Origin: Microbacterium lemovicicum | GTDB taxonomy: Bacteria > Actinomycetota > Actinomycetes > Actinomycetales > Microbacteriaceae | Reading direction: 5' to 3' | NCBI RefSeq assembly: GCF_003991875.1 | Contig: NZ_CP031423.1 | Location: forward strand, 1,364,001-1,428,000 | DNA length: 64,000 nt | In this document: piece after piece, positions 1 through 7,930 of the stretch | How the letters are laid out: each line of letters begins with the position of its first letter | Position numbering within the stretch: position 1 is the stretch's first letter | Position numbers and translations under genes: made by a program | Notes under the pieces: generated by a model | Told to the model about the DNA's origin: nothing | The model's database searches: none | Seen by the model: the letters and a program-made list of their open reading frames with translations, nothing else

Positions 1-1
1 G

Positions 2-1135
2 TCGCCCGAGCGCGGCTTCCTGCCGGCGGCCGGGACGGTGGTCGTGTGGCGGACGCCGCGGGGCGAGGGCGTCCGCGTCGACGGCGCCGTCGAATCGGGG
101 TCTCGCGTGACCGCCGACTACGACCCGATGATCGCGAAGGTGATCGCAAGCGGTCCGGATCGCCGCACGGCGCTGGCCCGCCTGGACGCCGCACTCGCGG
201 ACACCGTCGTGCTCGGCGTCGACACGAACGTCGGCTTCCTCCGGCTGCTCCTCGCCGATCGCGCGGTGGCGGCGGGCGACCTCGACACGGGCCTGATCGA
301 TCGTCTGCCGCCGTTCGTCGCCGGTCCGCCTGACGGTGCGGCGCTCGACGTGGCTGCGCTCGCCGTCGCGGCGGCCTCCTCCGTCGGGGCGGCGACCGTA
401 TGCCGCGCGGGAGCCGCAGGCGAGCCGTGGACGTCGCTCCCCGGGTGGCGGATCGCCGCGCCGGCCACCGCCGCGCCGCGCGCGTTCCTCACCGACACCG
501 GCGTCGTCGTCGCCGGCAGCGGGGCCGCGTCGGGCGACGAAGAGGCAACCGATGATGGCCCGGCCGGCGGCGAAATGGCCGGCGCCGGCGCGCCCCGTGG
601 TCAGGCACCCCGTGATGCGGCCTCCCGTGATGAGGCGCCCCGTGATGTAGCGCGCCGTGGTGAAGCGCCCCGTGATGAGGCGCCCCCTGGTGGTAATCCG
701 GATGCCACGACCACCCCCGCCACGGTCGCCCTGGACGACGAGGGCGCCGTGTGGGTGCACAGCGGCGGCGGCACCTGGCGGCTGCGACCGCTGTCCCGCC
801 GGGAGGCGGCGCAGCGGCGCCGGGATGCCCGCGAGCGCGGGGTCGCAGCATCCGATCCCGTCCTGCGGGCTCCGATGCCGGGCACCGTGGTCGCCGTGCA
901 TGTCGCCGACGGAGCCGTCGTCGCGGCAGGCGACCGCATCGTCACGGTGGAGGCCATGAAGATGGAGCACGCCGTGGTCGCTCCGCATGACGGCGTGGCC
1001 CGGCTCGACGTCGCCGTCGGCGACCAGGTGCGCCGGGATCAGACCATCGCGCGCATCGATGCGCGCGCAGAGGACGACGTCCCTCACGAGGGGACGAACC
1101 GATCGGAGGACGCAGATGCAGTACGGGCTGAATGA
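2..1135 (+). CDS. Biotin-dependent acyl-CoA carboxylase alpha subunit, C-terminal part (5' truncated by the window edge)
   Basis: The reading frame is open from base 2, so the gene starts outside the window. What is present is the C-terminal end of the biotin carboxylase domain (DYDPMIAKVI near the start), a long alanine/arginine-rich linker, and a biotinyl (BCCP) domain near the C-terminus with the biotin attachment motif EAMKMEH, the lysine between the two methionines being the biotinylated residue. Such subunits carboxylate biotin with ATP and bicarbonate and pass CO2 to a partner beta subunit, which must lie upstream. The order carboxylase alpha, acyl-CoA dehydrogenase, MaoC, CitE matches M. 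tuberculosis accA1-fadE19-Rv2499c-Rv2498c, where AccA1/AccD1 acts as methylcrotonyl-CoA carboxylase in leucine breakdown; the same role is inferred here. The linker contains seven 15-bp repeats. Confidence 0.93.
   Translation, partial: SPERGFLPAAGTVVVWRTPRGEGVRVDGAVESGSRVTADYDPMIAKVIASGPDRRTALARLDAALADTVVLGVDTNVGFLRLLLADRAVAAGDLDTGLIDRLPPFVAGPPDGAALDVAALAVAAASSVGAATVCRAGAAGEPWTSLPGWRIAAPATAAPRAFLTDTGVVVAGSGAASGDEEATDDGPAGGEMAGAGAPRGQAPRDAASRDEAPRDVARRGEAPRDEAPPGGNPDATTTPATVALDDEGAVWVHSGGGTWRLRPLSRREAAQRRRDARERGVAASDPVLRAPMPGTVVAVHVADGAVVAAGDRIVTVEAMKMEHAVVAPHDGVARLDVAVGDQVRRDQTIARIDARAEDDVPHEGTNRSEDADAVRAE
590..694 (+). repeat. Seven in-frame 15-bp tandem repeats in the carboxylase linker
   Basis: Seven consecutive 15-bp units related to gcgccccgtgatgag run without gaps and encode variants of A-P-R-D-E between the carboxylase and biotinyl domains. 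Because 15 is a multiple of three, gain or loss of a unit changes only the length of a flexible linker that must let the biotinyl domain swing between active sites. Confidence 0.85.
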
Positions 1136-2264
1136 GGACGAGCGGGACCTCGCCGCGATGGTGCGCGAGTTCGCCGACGAGGTGATCGCGCCGCAGTCGT
1201 ACGAAGCCGACCGCACCCACACGCTGCCGCTGGACGTCGTCGCCCAGATGGGCGACATGGGGCTGTTCGGGCTGCCGTTCCCCGAGGAGTACGGCGGCCA
1301 GGGCGGGGACTACTTCGCGCTGTGCCTCGCGATCGAGGCGATCGGCCGGGTCGACCAGTCGCTCGCGATCACGCTGGAGGCCGGTGTCAGCCTCGGGGCG
1401 ATGCCGGTGTTCCGCTTCGGCACGGAGGAGCAGAAGCAGGAGCTGCTGCCCGATCTGCTCGCGGGGCGCGCGCTGGCGGGCTTCGGGCTGACCGAGCCGG
1501 AGGCAGGGTCCGACGCCGGCGCCACTCGCACGACCGCCCGGCGTGACGGCGATGAGTGGGTGATCGACGGGTCCAAGCAGTTCATCACCAACTCCGGCAC
1601 CGGTATCACCCGCTTCGTCACGGTGACGGCGGTGACCGGCGAGCGCGACGGACGGAAGGCGATCTCGACGATCATCGTGCCCAGCGGCACTCCCGGCTTC
1701 ACCGTCGAGCCGGCGTACGACAAGGTCGGGTGGAACGCTTCCGACACGCATCCGCTGACGTTCAGCGGCGTGCGCGTCCCGGCCGGCAACCTCCTGGGCG
1801 AGGAGGGTCGCGGGTTCGCGAACTTCCTGCACATCCTCGACGAAGGACGCATCGCCATCGCCGCGCTCGCAACCGGTGCCGCGGAGGGATGCCTCGAGGC
1901 GGCGGTGGAGTACTCGCGCTCGCGCATGGTCTTCGGGGAGGCGCTGTCCAAGCGCCAGAGCATCCAGTTCATGATCGCGCGGATGCAGCTGCGGGTGCAC
2001 AACGCCCGTCTCGCGTGGCACCACGCGGCACGTCTGCGCGACCGCGGCCTGCCGTTCAAGACGGAGGCCGCCATCGCGAAGCTCACCTCGAGCGACGCGG
2101 CCATGGACAACGCCCGCGACGCGACGCAGATCTTCGGCGGAAACGGCTTCATGAACGAGTACCCCGTCGCGCGGCACTACCGCGACTCGAAGATCCTCGA
2201 GATCGGCGAGGGGACGAACGAGGTGCAGCTGCTCGTGATCGCCCGGGCGCTCGGGGTAGCGTGA
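1116..2264 (+). CDS. Acyl-CoA dehydrogenase (isovaleryl-CoA dehydrogenase-like)
   Basis: A 382-residue FAD-dependent acyl-CoA dehydrogenase of normal family length, with the N-terminal helical domain, middle beta domain (FGLTEPEAGSDAG near residue 125) and C-terminal domain ending in the conserved QIFGGNGFMNEYPVARHYRD region and EGTNEVQ. It would introduce an alpha,beta double bond into a short or branched acyl-CoA; from the operon, isovaleryl-CoA of leucine degradation is the likeliest substrate. The frame is open further upstream, but ATG at 1116 follows a clear ribosome site (cggagga, 1104-1110), and the normal N-terminus QYGLNEDERDL begins there, overlapping the carboxylase gene by 20 bp. 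Substrate is inferred from context. Confidence 0.95.
   Translation: MQYGLNEDERDLAAMVREFADEVIAPQSYEADRTHTLPLDVVAQMGDMGLFGLPFPEEYGGQGGDYFALCLAIEAIGRVDQSLAITLEAGVSLGAMPVFRFGTEEQKQELLPDLLAGRALAGFGLTEPEAGSDAGATRTTARRDGDEWVIDGSKQFITNSGTGITRFVTVTAVTGERDGRKAISTIIVPSGTPGFTVEPAYDKVGWNASDTHPLTFSGVRVPAGNLLGEEGRGFANFLHILDEGRIAIAALATGAAEGCLEAAVEYSRSRMVFGEALSKRQSIQFMIARMQLRVHNARLAWHHAARLRDRGLPFKTEAAIAKLTSSDAAMDNARDATQIFGGNGFMNEYPVARHYRDSKILEIGEGTNEVQLLVIARALGVA
2257..2262 (+). promoter_or_regulatory. Putative -10 element (TAGCGT) of a leaderless promoter
   Basis: TAGCGT ends 6 nt before the GTG start at 2269 and lies within the last codons of the acyl-CoA dehydrogenase gene. No Shine-Dalgarno is seen for the downstream gene. 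It belongs to the TAnnnT-N6-start series found across the window and suggests an internal promoter in this operon. Confidence 0.5.
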
Positions 2265-2268
2265 CAGC

Positions 2269-2886
2269 GTGACCGACGATCGTGTGCCCCCGGCTCCGGC
2301 GGGTCGGGTGGTGGAGCAGCGGGGCCTGTTCGCCGACGAGCTCGAGGTCGGCGCGCGCTACCGCCATCGTCCCGGTCGGACGGCGACGGAAGCAGACAAC
2401 GTCCTCTTCTCCTCGCTCACGATGAACAACCAGGCGCTGCACCTGGACGCCGCGTTCGCCGCGACGCAGCCGTTCGGACAGCGCCTCATGAACTCGATGT
2501 GGACGCTCTCGACGATGGTCGGCGCATCGGTCGCTCAGCTGACGCAGGGCACGCTCGTCGCGCAGATCGCCCTCACCGATGTGTCGTTTCCGGCGCCGCT
2601 CTTCGCCGGTGACACGCTCACGGTCGAGACCGAGGTGGTGTCCGTCCGGCCGTCGGCGTCGCGACCGGGGCAGGCCGTGGTCACGCTCGCGCACACCGGC
2701 ACTTCGCAGTCCGGGGCCGTCGTGGGCAGGGCGACCAGGGTGGCGCTGATGTGGCGATCCGCGGATGCTGCGGCCACGGCATCCACGCGATCTGCGGGAT
2801 CTGCGGGATCTGCGGCATCTGCGGGATCTGCGGGATCTGCGTCATCCGCATCTGCCGCTCCTGCCGACGCGGAGGTGTCCTCATGA
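2269..2886 (+). CDS. MaoC-like hotdog-fold enoyl-CoA hydratase/dehydratase
   Basis: A 205-residue protein whose first ~165 residues form a MaoC-type single hotdog domain (DELEVGARYRHRPGRT, EADNVLFSSLTMNNQALHLD, FPAPLFAGDTL). These proteins hydrate or dehydrate acyl-CoA thioesters. Its M. tuberculosis positional counterpart is Rv2499c in the leucine-type cluster. The C-terminus is an unusual low-complexity serine/alanine/glycine tail made by a 9-bp tandem repeat, not expected in the family. The GTG start lies 4 bp after the dehydrogenase stop with no obvious ribosome site, consistent with leaderless translation. The stop overlaps the next start (ATGA). Confidence 0.88.
   Translation: MTDDRVPPAPAGRVVEQRGLFADELEVGARYRHRPGRTATEADNVLFSSLTMNNQALHLDAAFAATQPFGQRLMNSMWTLSTMVGASVAQLTQGTLVAQIALTDVSFPAPLFAGDTLTVETEVVSVRPSASRPGQAVVTLAHTGTSQSGAVVGRATRVALMWRSADAAATASTRSAGSAGSAASAGSAGSASSASAAPADAEVSS
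2789..2842 (+). repeat. Six 9-bp tandem repeats (gatctgcgg) in the MaoC gene tail
   Basis: Six contiguous 9-bp units, gatctgcgg with single-base variants, encode an (S-A-G)n tail. The unit is a multiple of three, so copy-number change keeps the frame. Confidence 0.85.
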
Positions 2887-3695
2887 CCCCGTTCACTCCC
2901 GGACCGGCGCTGCTGTTCTGTCCGGCCGATCGTCCGGAGCGGTTCGCGAAGGCGCTGGAGCGTGCCGATGCGGTCATCCTCGATCTCGAGGACGCCGTCG
3001 CCCCCGCCCGTCGCACCGCCGCCCGCGGCGCGCTGATCGAGTCGGACCTGGATCCGGAACGCGTGATCGTGCGCGTCAACGCCCCGGGGACCGACGCCTT
3101 CGTCGCCGATCTCGCGACGCTGTCGCAGACCGATTACCGGACCGTCATGGTCGCCAAGGCCGAGACGACGAAGTCGCTGAAGCCATTCGATGCGCGGTTC
3201 CGCCTCGTCGCGCTCTGCGAGACGGCGCGGGGTGTCGTCGCCGCCGAGAAGCTCGCCGCGCACGAGAGCGTGGTCGCGCTGATGTGGGGTGCGGAGGATC
3301 TGGTCGCGAGCATCGGCGGCACCTCCAGCCGCAAGCCGAACGGTCGCTATCGCGATGTGGCTCGGGTCGCGCGCTCGCGCGTGCTGCTCGCCGCAGCCGG
3401 AAACGGCAAGGCGGCGATCGACGCAGTGCACCTCGACATCGCCGACACGAGAGGTCTCGCCCGGGAGGCGACGGATGCTGCGGCCTCCGGCTTCGCCGCG
3501 ACCGCGTGCATCCATCCGAGCCAGGTGCCGGTGATCCGCAGCGCGTACGCACCTGATTCGAAGACGATCGCCTGGGCGCGTGGGGTGCTGGCCGCGGCGG
3601 AGTCGCAGGGCGGCGCCTTCACGTACCGGGGGCGCATGGTGGATGAGCCGGTGCTGCGGCACGCGCGCGCCGCGCTGGAGCGCGCGGCGCGCTGA
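2883..3695 (+). CDS. HpcH/HpaI aldolase / CitE-like CoA-ester lyase
   Basis: A 270-residue member of the citrate lyase beta-like family, which cleaves or condenses beta-hydroxyacyl-CoA esters with Mg2+. Signatures: ILDLEDAVAP near residue 33 (acidic metal-binding region), VRVNAPGT, ALCETARGVV (metal-binding Glu), MWGAEDL, and ACIHPSQVPVI near the C-terminus. The position after the MaoC gene matches M. tuberculosis Rv2498c, described as a beta-hydroxyacyl-CoA lyase linked to leucine breakdown. The ATG overlaps the MaoC stop (ATGA), indicating translational coupling; an upstream in-frame start at 2751 lies inside the MaoC repeat tail and was rejected. The branched-chain dehydrogenase genes that follow in mycobacteria are absent here. 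Confidence 0.92.
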   Translation: MTPFTPGPALLFCPADRPERFAKALERADAVILDLEDAVAPARRTAARGALIESDLDPERVIVRVNAPGTDAFVADLATLSQTDYRTVMVAKAETTKSLKPFDARFRLVALCETARGVVAAEKLAAHESVVALMWGAEDLVASIGGTSSRKPNGRYRDVARVARSRVLLAAAGNGKAAIDAVHLDIADTRGLAREATDAAASGFAATACIHPSQVPVIRSAYAPDSKTIAWARGVLAAAESQGGAFTYRGRMVDEPVLRHARAALERAAR

Positions 3696-3798
3696 GGGCC
3701 CTGCAGCTCGGCGGCATGCCGGGGCCTCCGGGCTCAGCCTGGCGGTTCCTCGCGCAACGTGAGGGTGCGTATCTGCCGGTTCGTGAGCAGCACGATGA

Positions 3799-4977
3799 TC
3801 AGGACCGTGAACGCCCCGCCGTAGACACGAACGGCACCCAGAGGGCGGTCACCGTCGCCAGTGCTCCGAAGGCGACGGTCGTGAGCGGGCGCAGGCTGTC
3901 GTCCCCCAGGCGGATGATCGAGCCCATACGACCGAGGAAGCTGGGTTCGGTGACGCCGGCGAACGTAGCGCCGAGGAGCACGGACCCGAAGCCGGCGCCG
4001 AAGCCGATGACGATGCCGGCGATGACGACGAGCCAGTATGGGCCGAGGCCGACGCCGACGATGGCCGCGCCCTGGAGGCTGAAGGACAGGAATCCCGCGA
4101 ACGCCTCCCTCCGCGGTCGCCAGCGGATGACGATCGCGGCTCCTATCGCGGCGCCGATGCCCGTCGCCGCTCCGAAGAAGCCGACACCCTCCGCGCCCCA
4201 TCCGTCCGCGCTGGCGCGCAAGGCGACGCCGACTCCCAGCACCGGGGCTATGGCGACGTTCAGGGTGCCCAGAGCGATGACGAGCGCGCGGGTCGTGGGT
4301 GCCTCGCGCAGGTGCACGAAGCCCGCCGTGATCCCGCGGAGGACCGGCTCGCGTGCCGCGCGCGGAAGGGCAAAGCGCGGACGCAGCCAGATGGCGATGA
4401 AGCCGACGAGGACGGCAAAGGTGACGGCGTTGACGGCGGCCGATCCGGCGAGCCCGGCCTGCGCGATGAGGACGCCTCCCGTGGCCGCGCCGAACATCCC
4501 GCCGAGGCGTCCCGCGGTCTGCATGGCGCCCGTGTAGGCCGCGAGATCCGCCCTTCGCACCAGCTGTCGTGAGATGGTTCCGCTGGCCGGGTCGTAAAAG
4601 GCGTCGCACAGCCCGAACAGGAGTGCGGCACCGAGCAGGACCGCCATCGTCGGGGTGGTCATCACGCACCAGACGGCGACGGTGATGAGCACCGCCGTTC
4701 GCGCGATGTTGAACAGCAGCATGATCCTGCGGGCGTCGAGTCGGTCGGCGAGGACGCCGCCGAAGAGCAGCGCGACCGCGCGGGGGATCGAGCCCGCGGC
4801 CACGATCAGTCCGGCGAGGGCGGGTGTCGTGGTCTGCACCGCCGTCCACGCGAGCGCGACGGACCAGATCGCGTCTCCCGCGTCTCCGATTCCGCGCATG
4901 AGCACCCACGCGTGTGCGACCCGATCGCGCCGGAAAGCGGGGACGGGCCTCAGCTGCTCGAGCTCGGTCGGAGGCAC
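3799..4977 (-). CDS. MFS transporter (enterobactin-exporter-like), C-terminus apparently frameshifted
   Basis: A 392-residue polytopic membrane protein with repeated glycine- and alanine-rich hydrophobic segments, the cytoplasmic loop LADRLDARRIMLLFNIAR (motif A-like) and two halves joined by a polar loop, as in 12-helix MFS exporters. The in-frame C-terminus stops after STAGRSRS, inside what should be the last helix. In the neighbouring frame the sequence continues from 3826 to a stop at 3734 as a hydrophobic helix (YGGAFTVLIIVLLTN) and a short basic tail. One missing base near 3822-3830 would explain this, giving a full gene of 3734-4977. GTG start with a TACGCT element 6 nt upstream. Substrate unknown. 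Confidence 0.82.
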   Translation of the reverse strand: MPPTELEQLRPVPAFRRDRVAHAWVLMRGIGDAGDAIWSVALAWTAVQTTTPALAGLIVAAGSIPRAVALLFGGVLADRLDARRIMLLFNIARTAVLITVAVWCVMTTPTMAVLLGAALLFGLCDAFYDPASGTISRQLVRRADLAAYTGAMQTAGRLGGMFGAATGGVLIAQAGLAGSAAVNAVTFAVLVGFIAIWLRPRFALPRAAREPVLRGITAGFVHLREAPTTRALVIALGTLNVAIAPVLGVGVALRASADGWGAEGVGFFGAATGIGAAIGAAIVIRWRPRREAFAGFLSFSLQGAAIVGVGLGPYWLVVIAGIVIGFGAGFGSVLLGATFAGVTEPSFLGRMGSIIRLGDDSLRPLTTVAFGALATVTALWVPFVSTAGRSRS

Positions 4978-4983
4978 GCCCCG

Positions 4984-4989
4984 AGCGTA
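4984..4989 (-). promoter_or_regulatory. Putative -10 element (TACGCT) for the MFS gene
   Basis: On the minus strand TACGCT is followed by exactly 6 nt and the GTG start at 4977, with no ribosome site: a leaderless-type arrangement. Confidence 0.45.
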
Positions 4990-5090
4990 GTCCGGGCTCT
5001 GCCTGGCCTTTCGTACGAGGGCTGCTGCTCGGCCGCACTCGTTCGGATCAGCCGCTTACAGGACCGGCGCGCACCGTTCCTTCGCGGCCT

Positions 5091-5142
5091 CCGCACCGCG
5101 CTTCCGCACCGCGCTTCTGCACCGCGCTTCTGCACCGCGCTT
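5091..5142. repeat. Four 13-bp tandem repeats
   Basis: Four contiguous copies of c(c/t)gcaccgcgctt lie in the spacer between the MFS gene start and the DUF222-HNH stop. Unlike the two repeats further left, the unit is not a multiple of three and it lies outside the intact reading frames. Confidence 0.85.
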
Positions 5143-5214
5143 ACACGCCGCTCGCGTGCCGGGTCTTCCGCGTGACCTGTGTCTGTTGGGCGCAGAGCCC
5201 ATCCCTCGCTCCGA

Positions 5215-6703
5215 CTACGGAGGTACGGGCTCGCTGAGGAATCGGAAGGGCGACCTCGGCCGCAGGAGACGCGGTGGGCCGCCGTAGGGTGGGTGCAGGT
5301 GGTACTCCGCGCCGCGTCGGACGATGCGCCAGCCCTGGTTGTGCAGCCGCATGTGGCAGTTGCGGCAGAGGAGCACGCCGTCGGCCAGGTCGGTGGACCC
5401 GTGGTCGGCGTGCCAGTGACGGATGTGATGCGCTTCGCAGCGCGAAGGCGGCGCACCGCACCAGACGCAGCCACCGTCGCGGACGGCGAGGGGCCGTGCG
5501 CTGAGCTTTCGTGAAGAGGCGCTGCTGGCGACCGACGTCGAGGGGGACGCCCCTCGGGTCCTCCCACACGGGCACCCATCCGGCGTCGCACGCGTACTGC
5601 TCGCCGATGCCGGATGGGAGCACCTGTCCGGTCTCCTCGGCGACGACCACGGGAGACCGATCCGCTCCACTGACCGTTCTGATCACCCGCACGCCGGGCT
5701 GCCTGTCGCCGAACGCCTGCGCGGGGTCGGCGGCCGCGCCTGTGCGAAGGATCGCGAGCAGCGTGTCGTACTGGAGCTGCTCGTTCGTGCGCTGGTCCTC
5801 CTCGTCGGCGGTCTGGCGGTCGTGCGGCGCGAGGGCACCGGTCGTCTCTTCGTCGGATAGGGGCCTCAGCGCACCTGCAGCGGGCGACGTCGACGCCACG
5901 AAACGCGGTCCACGACGTGGGCGCAGCGCGGCGCTGAGGATGGTGCGCACCCACATGGCGGCGTCGTCGTCGAAGACGATCCGTGCGTGGTGCTGACCGT
6001 CGCGGTCGATCCACGCGCGGAACGAGCGTCGCGCGAACCGCTCATCGAACCGCGTCCGCACCCCGACCGGATCGAGCGAGTCGCGGGCGAGCCGAGCGGC
6101 CGCGGCGAGGTCTTCGACGTTGCGATGCGGCGCCTCGTCGCGCAGCTGACCGGCGGCGACGCGCCACGAGGAGACGATGATCTCGCTCTCCGCCTCCGGA
6201 TAGTGCTCGATCGGCGGATCGCCCAGACCGCGCCTGATGGCGTCGTACTGGTCACGCGTCAGGTCGCCACGGGTGAGCCCGTCGACGAGCGCCGCGAACC
6301 ACGGCGGGCCGAGGACAGCTGCGTCGCCCACCCCGGTGCCGCCGCCGGCGGGAGTAGCAGGAGCACGTGTCAGCCGAAGATCCTCGCCGACCGCGGTGGC
6401 CCGACGGACGTCGGCCCGCGTCGTGCCCGTCAGCGACTGGACGAGATCGGTGCCGGTGCGGTGTCCGAGACGCTGCGACAGCCCGTCGTAGCCCCGTGAC
6501 CGATCCGACCGACGTTCGACCTCGGCCGTCGCGATGGCGGCGATCAGGCTCAGAGAGCGCTGCGCGTCGGCGCAGTCGGAGAGGAGGGCGAGCAGTCCGT
6601 CGTCATCGCCGGCGACGATCCGGCCGGTCGGGTCTCCGTCTCCGAGCCGGTCCGCGATCAGCCGCGCCGACTCGACGAGTCGTGACGGGGATGAAACGGA
6701 CAT
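5215..6703 (-). pseudogene. DUF222 / HNH endonuclease protein, frameshifted
   Basis: The N-terminal ~400 residues (5497-6703) are a DUF222-type helical domain, ending in the family hallmark DVGRQQRLFTKAQR. In that frame the sequence then becomes arginine-rich nonsense, while the next frame (to a stop at 5215) holds a complete HNH module: DGGCVWCGAPPSRCEAHHI, then DLADGVLLCRNCHMRLHN. Removing one C from the four-base run at 5490-5493 (G on the plus strand) joins them as QRTALAVRDGGC, exactly the family pattern, giving ~496 residues. So this is either a recent pseudogene or a sequencing indel. Start chosen at ATG 6703, 12 codons inside the open frame. Such DUF222-HNH genes are abundant, variable and of unproven function in Microbacteriaceae. 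Confidence 0.85.
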
Positions 6704-6877
6704 CGATGCGCACCTGTCTCCGGAAAGGAGAGCGGGCACGTCTCTCGGCTGGTGGCATGAGACTACGCCGGGCCTCCGACATCGCCCCGCGCCGACCAGC
6801 TCATCGGCAGGACCTGTCGGCGCAGCATCCAGCCACGCGATCGACGGGACACCCGCGCCGGGAGAAGCCCCGCGCTC

Positions 6878-7234
6878 TCACCGCACGTCCGCCCGCAGAG
6901 CCAGGATGGCCGCCGTCACCCGCCCGATGAGGTCGTACGGAACCGGTCGGGTGTGCGGGAAGACCACGGAGTCGGTCTTCGACCGGTACGGCGCGATCTC
7001 GGCCTCGACCGCCTCGTCCAGAGCCGGCACCGGATACAGCCCGATGTGCTTCTTCCACCCGGCGAAGTGGAGCGCATAGCGGCCGCCGAGCATGACAGCC
7101 GGCATCCCGTAGCGCATCCGCAGCTCGCCGCCCGGCACCTCACCCGTGATGGCGGCGCGCACGCGGCGCAGACGGTCGGCGGTCTCCGGTGGGAAGCCGT
7201 CGATGTAGGCGTCGACGTCGTCCGCACCGCTCAT
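6878..7234 (-). CDS. DUF1801 (YdhG-like) domain protein
   Basis: A 118-residue protein with the DUF1801/YdhG pattern: an N-terminal helix with PPETADRLRRVRAAI, the central LRMRYGMPAVMLGGRYALHFAGWKKHIGLYP block with the conserved GWKKHIGLYP signature, and a C-terminal PYDLIGRVTAAIL helix. The biochemical role of this family is not established. The ATG follows a ribosome site (tgagga) that overlaps the stop of the histidine phosphatase gene 10 nt upstream, so the two are probably co-transcribed. Confidence 0.85.
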   Translation of the reverse strand: MSGADDVDAYIDGFPPETADRLRRVRAAITGEVPGGELRMRYGMPAVMLGGRYALHFAGWKKHIGLYPVPALDEAVEAEIAPYRSKTDSVVFPHTRPVPYDLIGRVTAAILALRADVR

Positions 7235-7244
7235 CGTGCGGTCC

Positions 7245-7850
7245 TCAGACCCCGTCGGCGACCGGCGTGAGGAGGCGGAGGATGTCGCCGTCGAGCTCCA
7301 TAGCGTGCGCCGATCCGTTCGCGAGGCGCTGCCCGACGACCGGGTAGGCGCCGTCGGTGGCGGAGCGGAGCACCTCGCGGATGAGCGCGCCGTGCGTCAC
7401 GACGATGACGGATGCTGCGGCCCCCGCCGTCGCACGGTGCACGTCGTCCACCACGGCGTTCAGCCCGGCGAGCGCCCGCATCCGAAGTGCCGGCCACGGC
7501 TCCGCACCGGGCACCTCGGCCGAGTGCCAGTCGCCCCAGCGGGCGGCGAACTCGGTGGCGTCGATCCCTTCGGCCTCGCCGTAGGCGCGCTCGCGGAGCG
7601 CGGGGTAGAGGCGCGGGCGGTCGATGCCGAGCTCGTCCGCGATGATGTCGGCCGTCTCCCGGGCGCGGGACAGGTCGCTCGCGGCGATCACGACCGGCGC
7701 GCCCGGCTCGAGCGTCGCGCGGAGGAGAGTCGCGGCATCCCTCGCCTGCTGCCGGCCGGTGTCGTTCAGAGGGATGTCGGTGCTTCCCTGGATGCGCCGG
7801 TCGCGGTTCCAGTCGGTCTCGCCGTGGCGGATGAGGGTCAGCGGGGTCAC
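7245..7850 (-). CDS. Histidine phosphatase family protein (phosphoglycerate mutase-like)
   Basis: A 201-residue member of the phosphoglycerate mutase/acid phosphatase clan. The nucleophilic histidine is in LIRHGETDWN near residue 8; other catalytic landmarks are the ASDLSRARETA arginine region, the ALRERAYGEAEG glutamate region and the second histidine in VTHGALIREVL. Family members are phosphomonoesterases or mutases with many substrates, so the substrate is open. The GTG start is preceded at 6 nt by TAGGCT and no ribosome site. First gene of a probable two-gene unit with the DUF1801 gene. Confidence 0.92.
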   Translation of the reverse strand: MTPLTLIRHGETDWNRDRRIQGSTDIPLNDTGRQQARDAATLLRATLEPGAPVVIAASDLSRARETADIIADELGIDRPRLYPALRERAYGEAEGIDATEFAARWGDWHSAEVPGAEPWPALRMRALAGLNAVVDDVHRATAGAAASVIVVTHGALIREVLRSATDGAYPVVGQRLANGSAHAMELDGDILRLLTPVADGV

Positions 7851-7856
7851 CCGTCG

Positions 7857-7862
7857 AGCCTA
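7857..7862 (-). promoter_or_regulatory. Putative -10 element (TAGGCT) of a leaderless promoter
   Basis: TAGGCT on the minus strand is separated by 6 nt from the GTG start of the histidine phosphatase gene at 7850. Confidence 0.5.
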
Positions 7863-7930
7863 AAGCGTCGCCGAAGCGGGTTCGCGGGCAGCAGCGTCCC
7901 TGTTCAGCGCAGTGCGGGGAGCCGCGCCGA

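Noticed and set aside
590..694. Possible CRISPR array from regular repeats
   Set aside because: The 15-bp units are contiguous with no spacers and encode protein in frame. The 9- and 13-bp repeats fail for the same reason, and no cas gene is seen.
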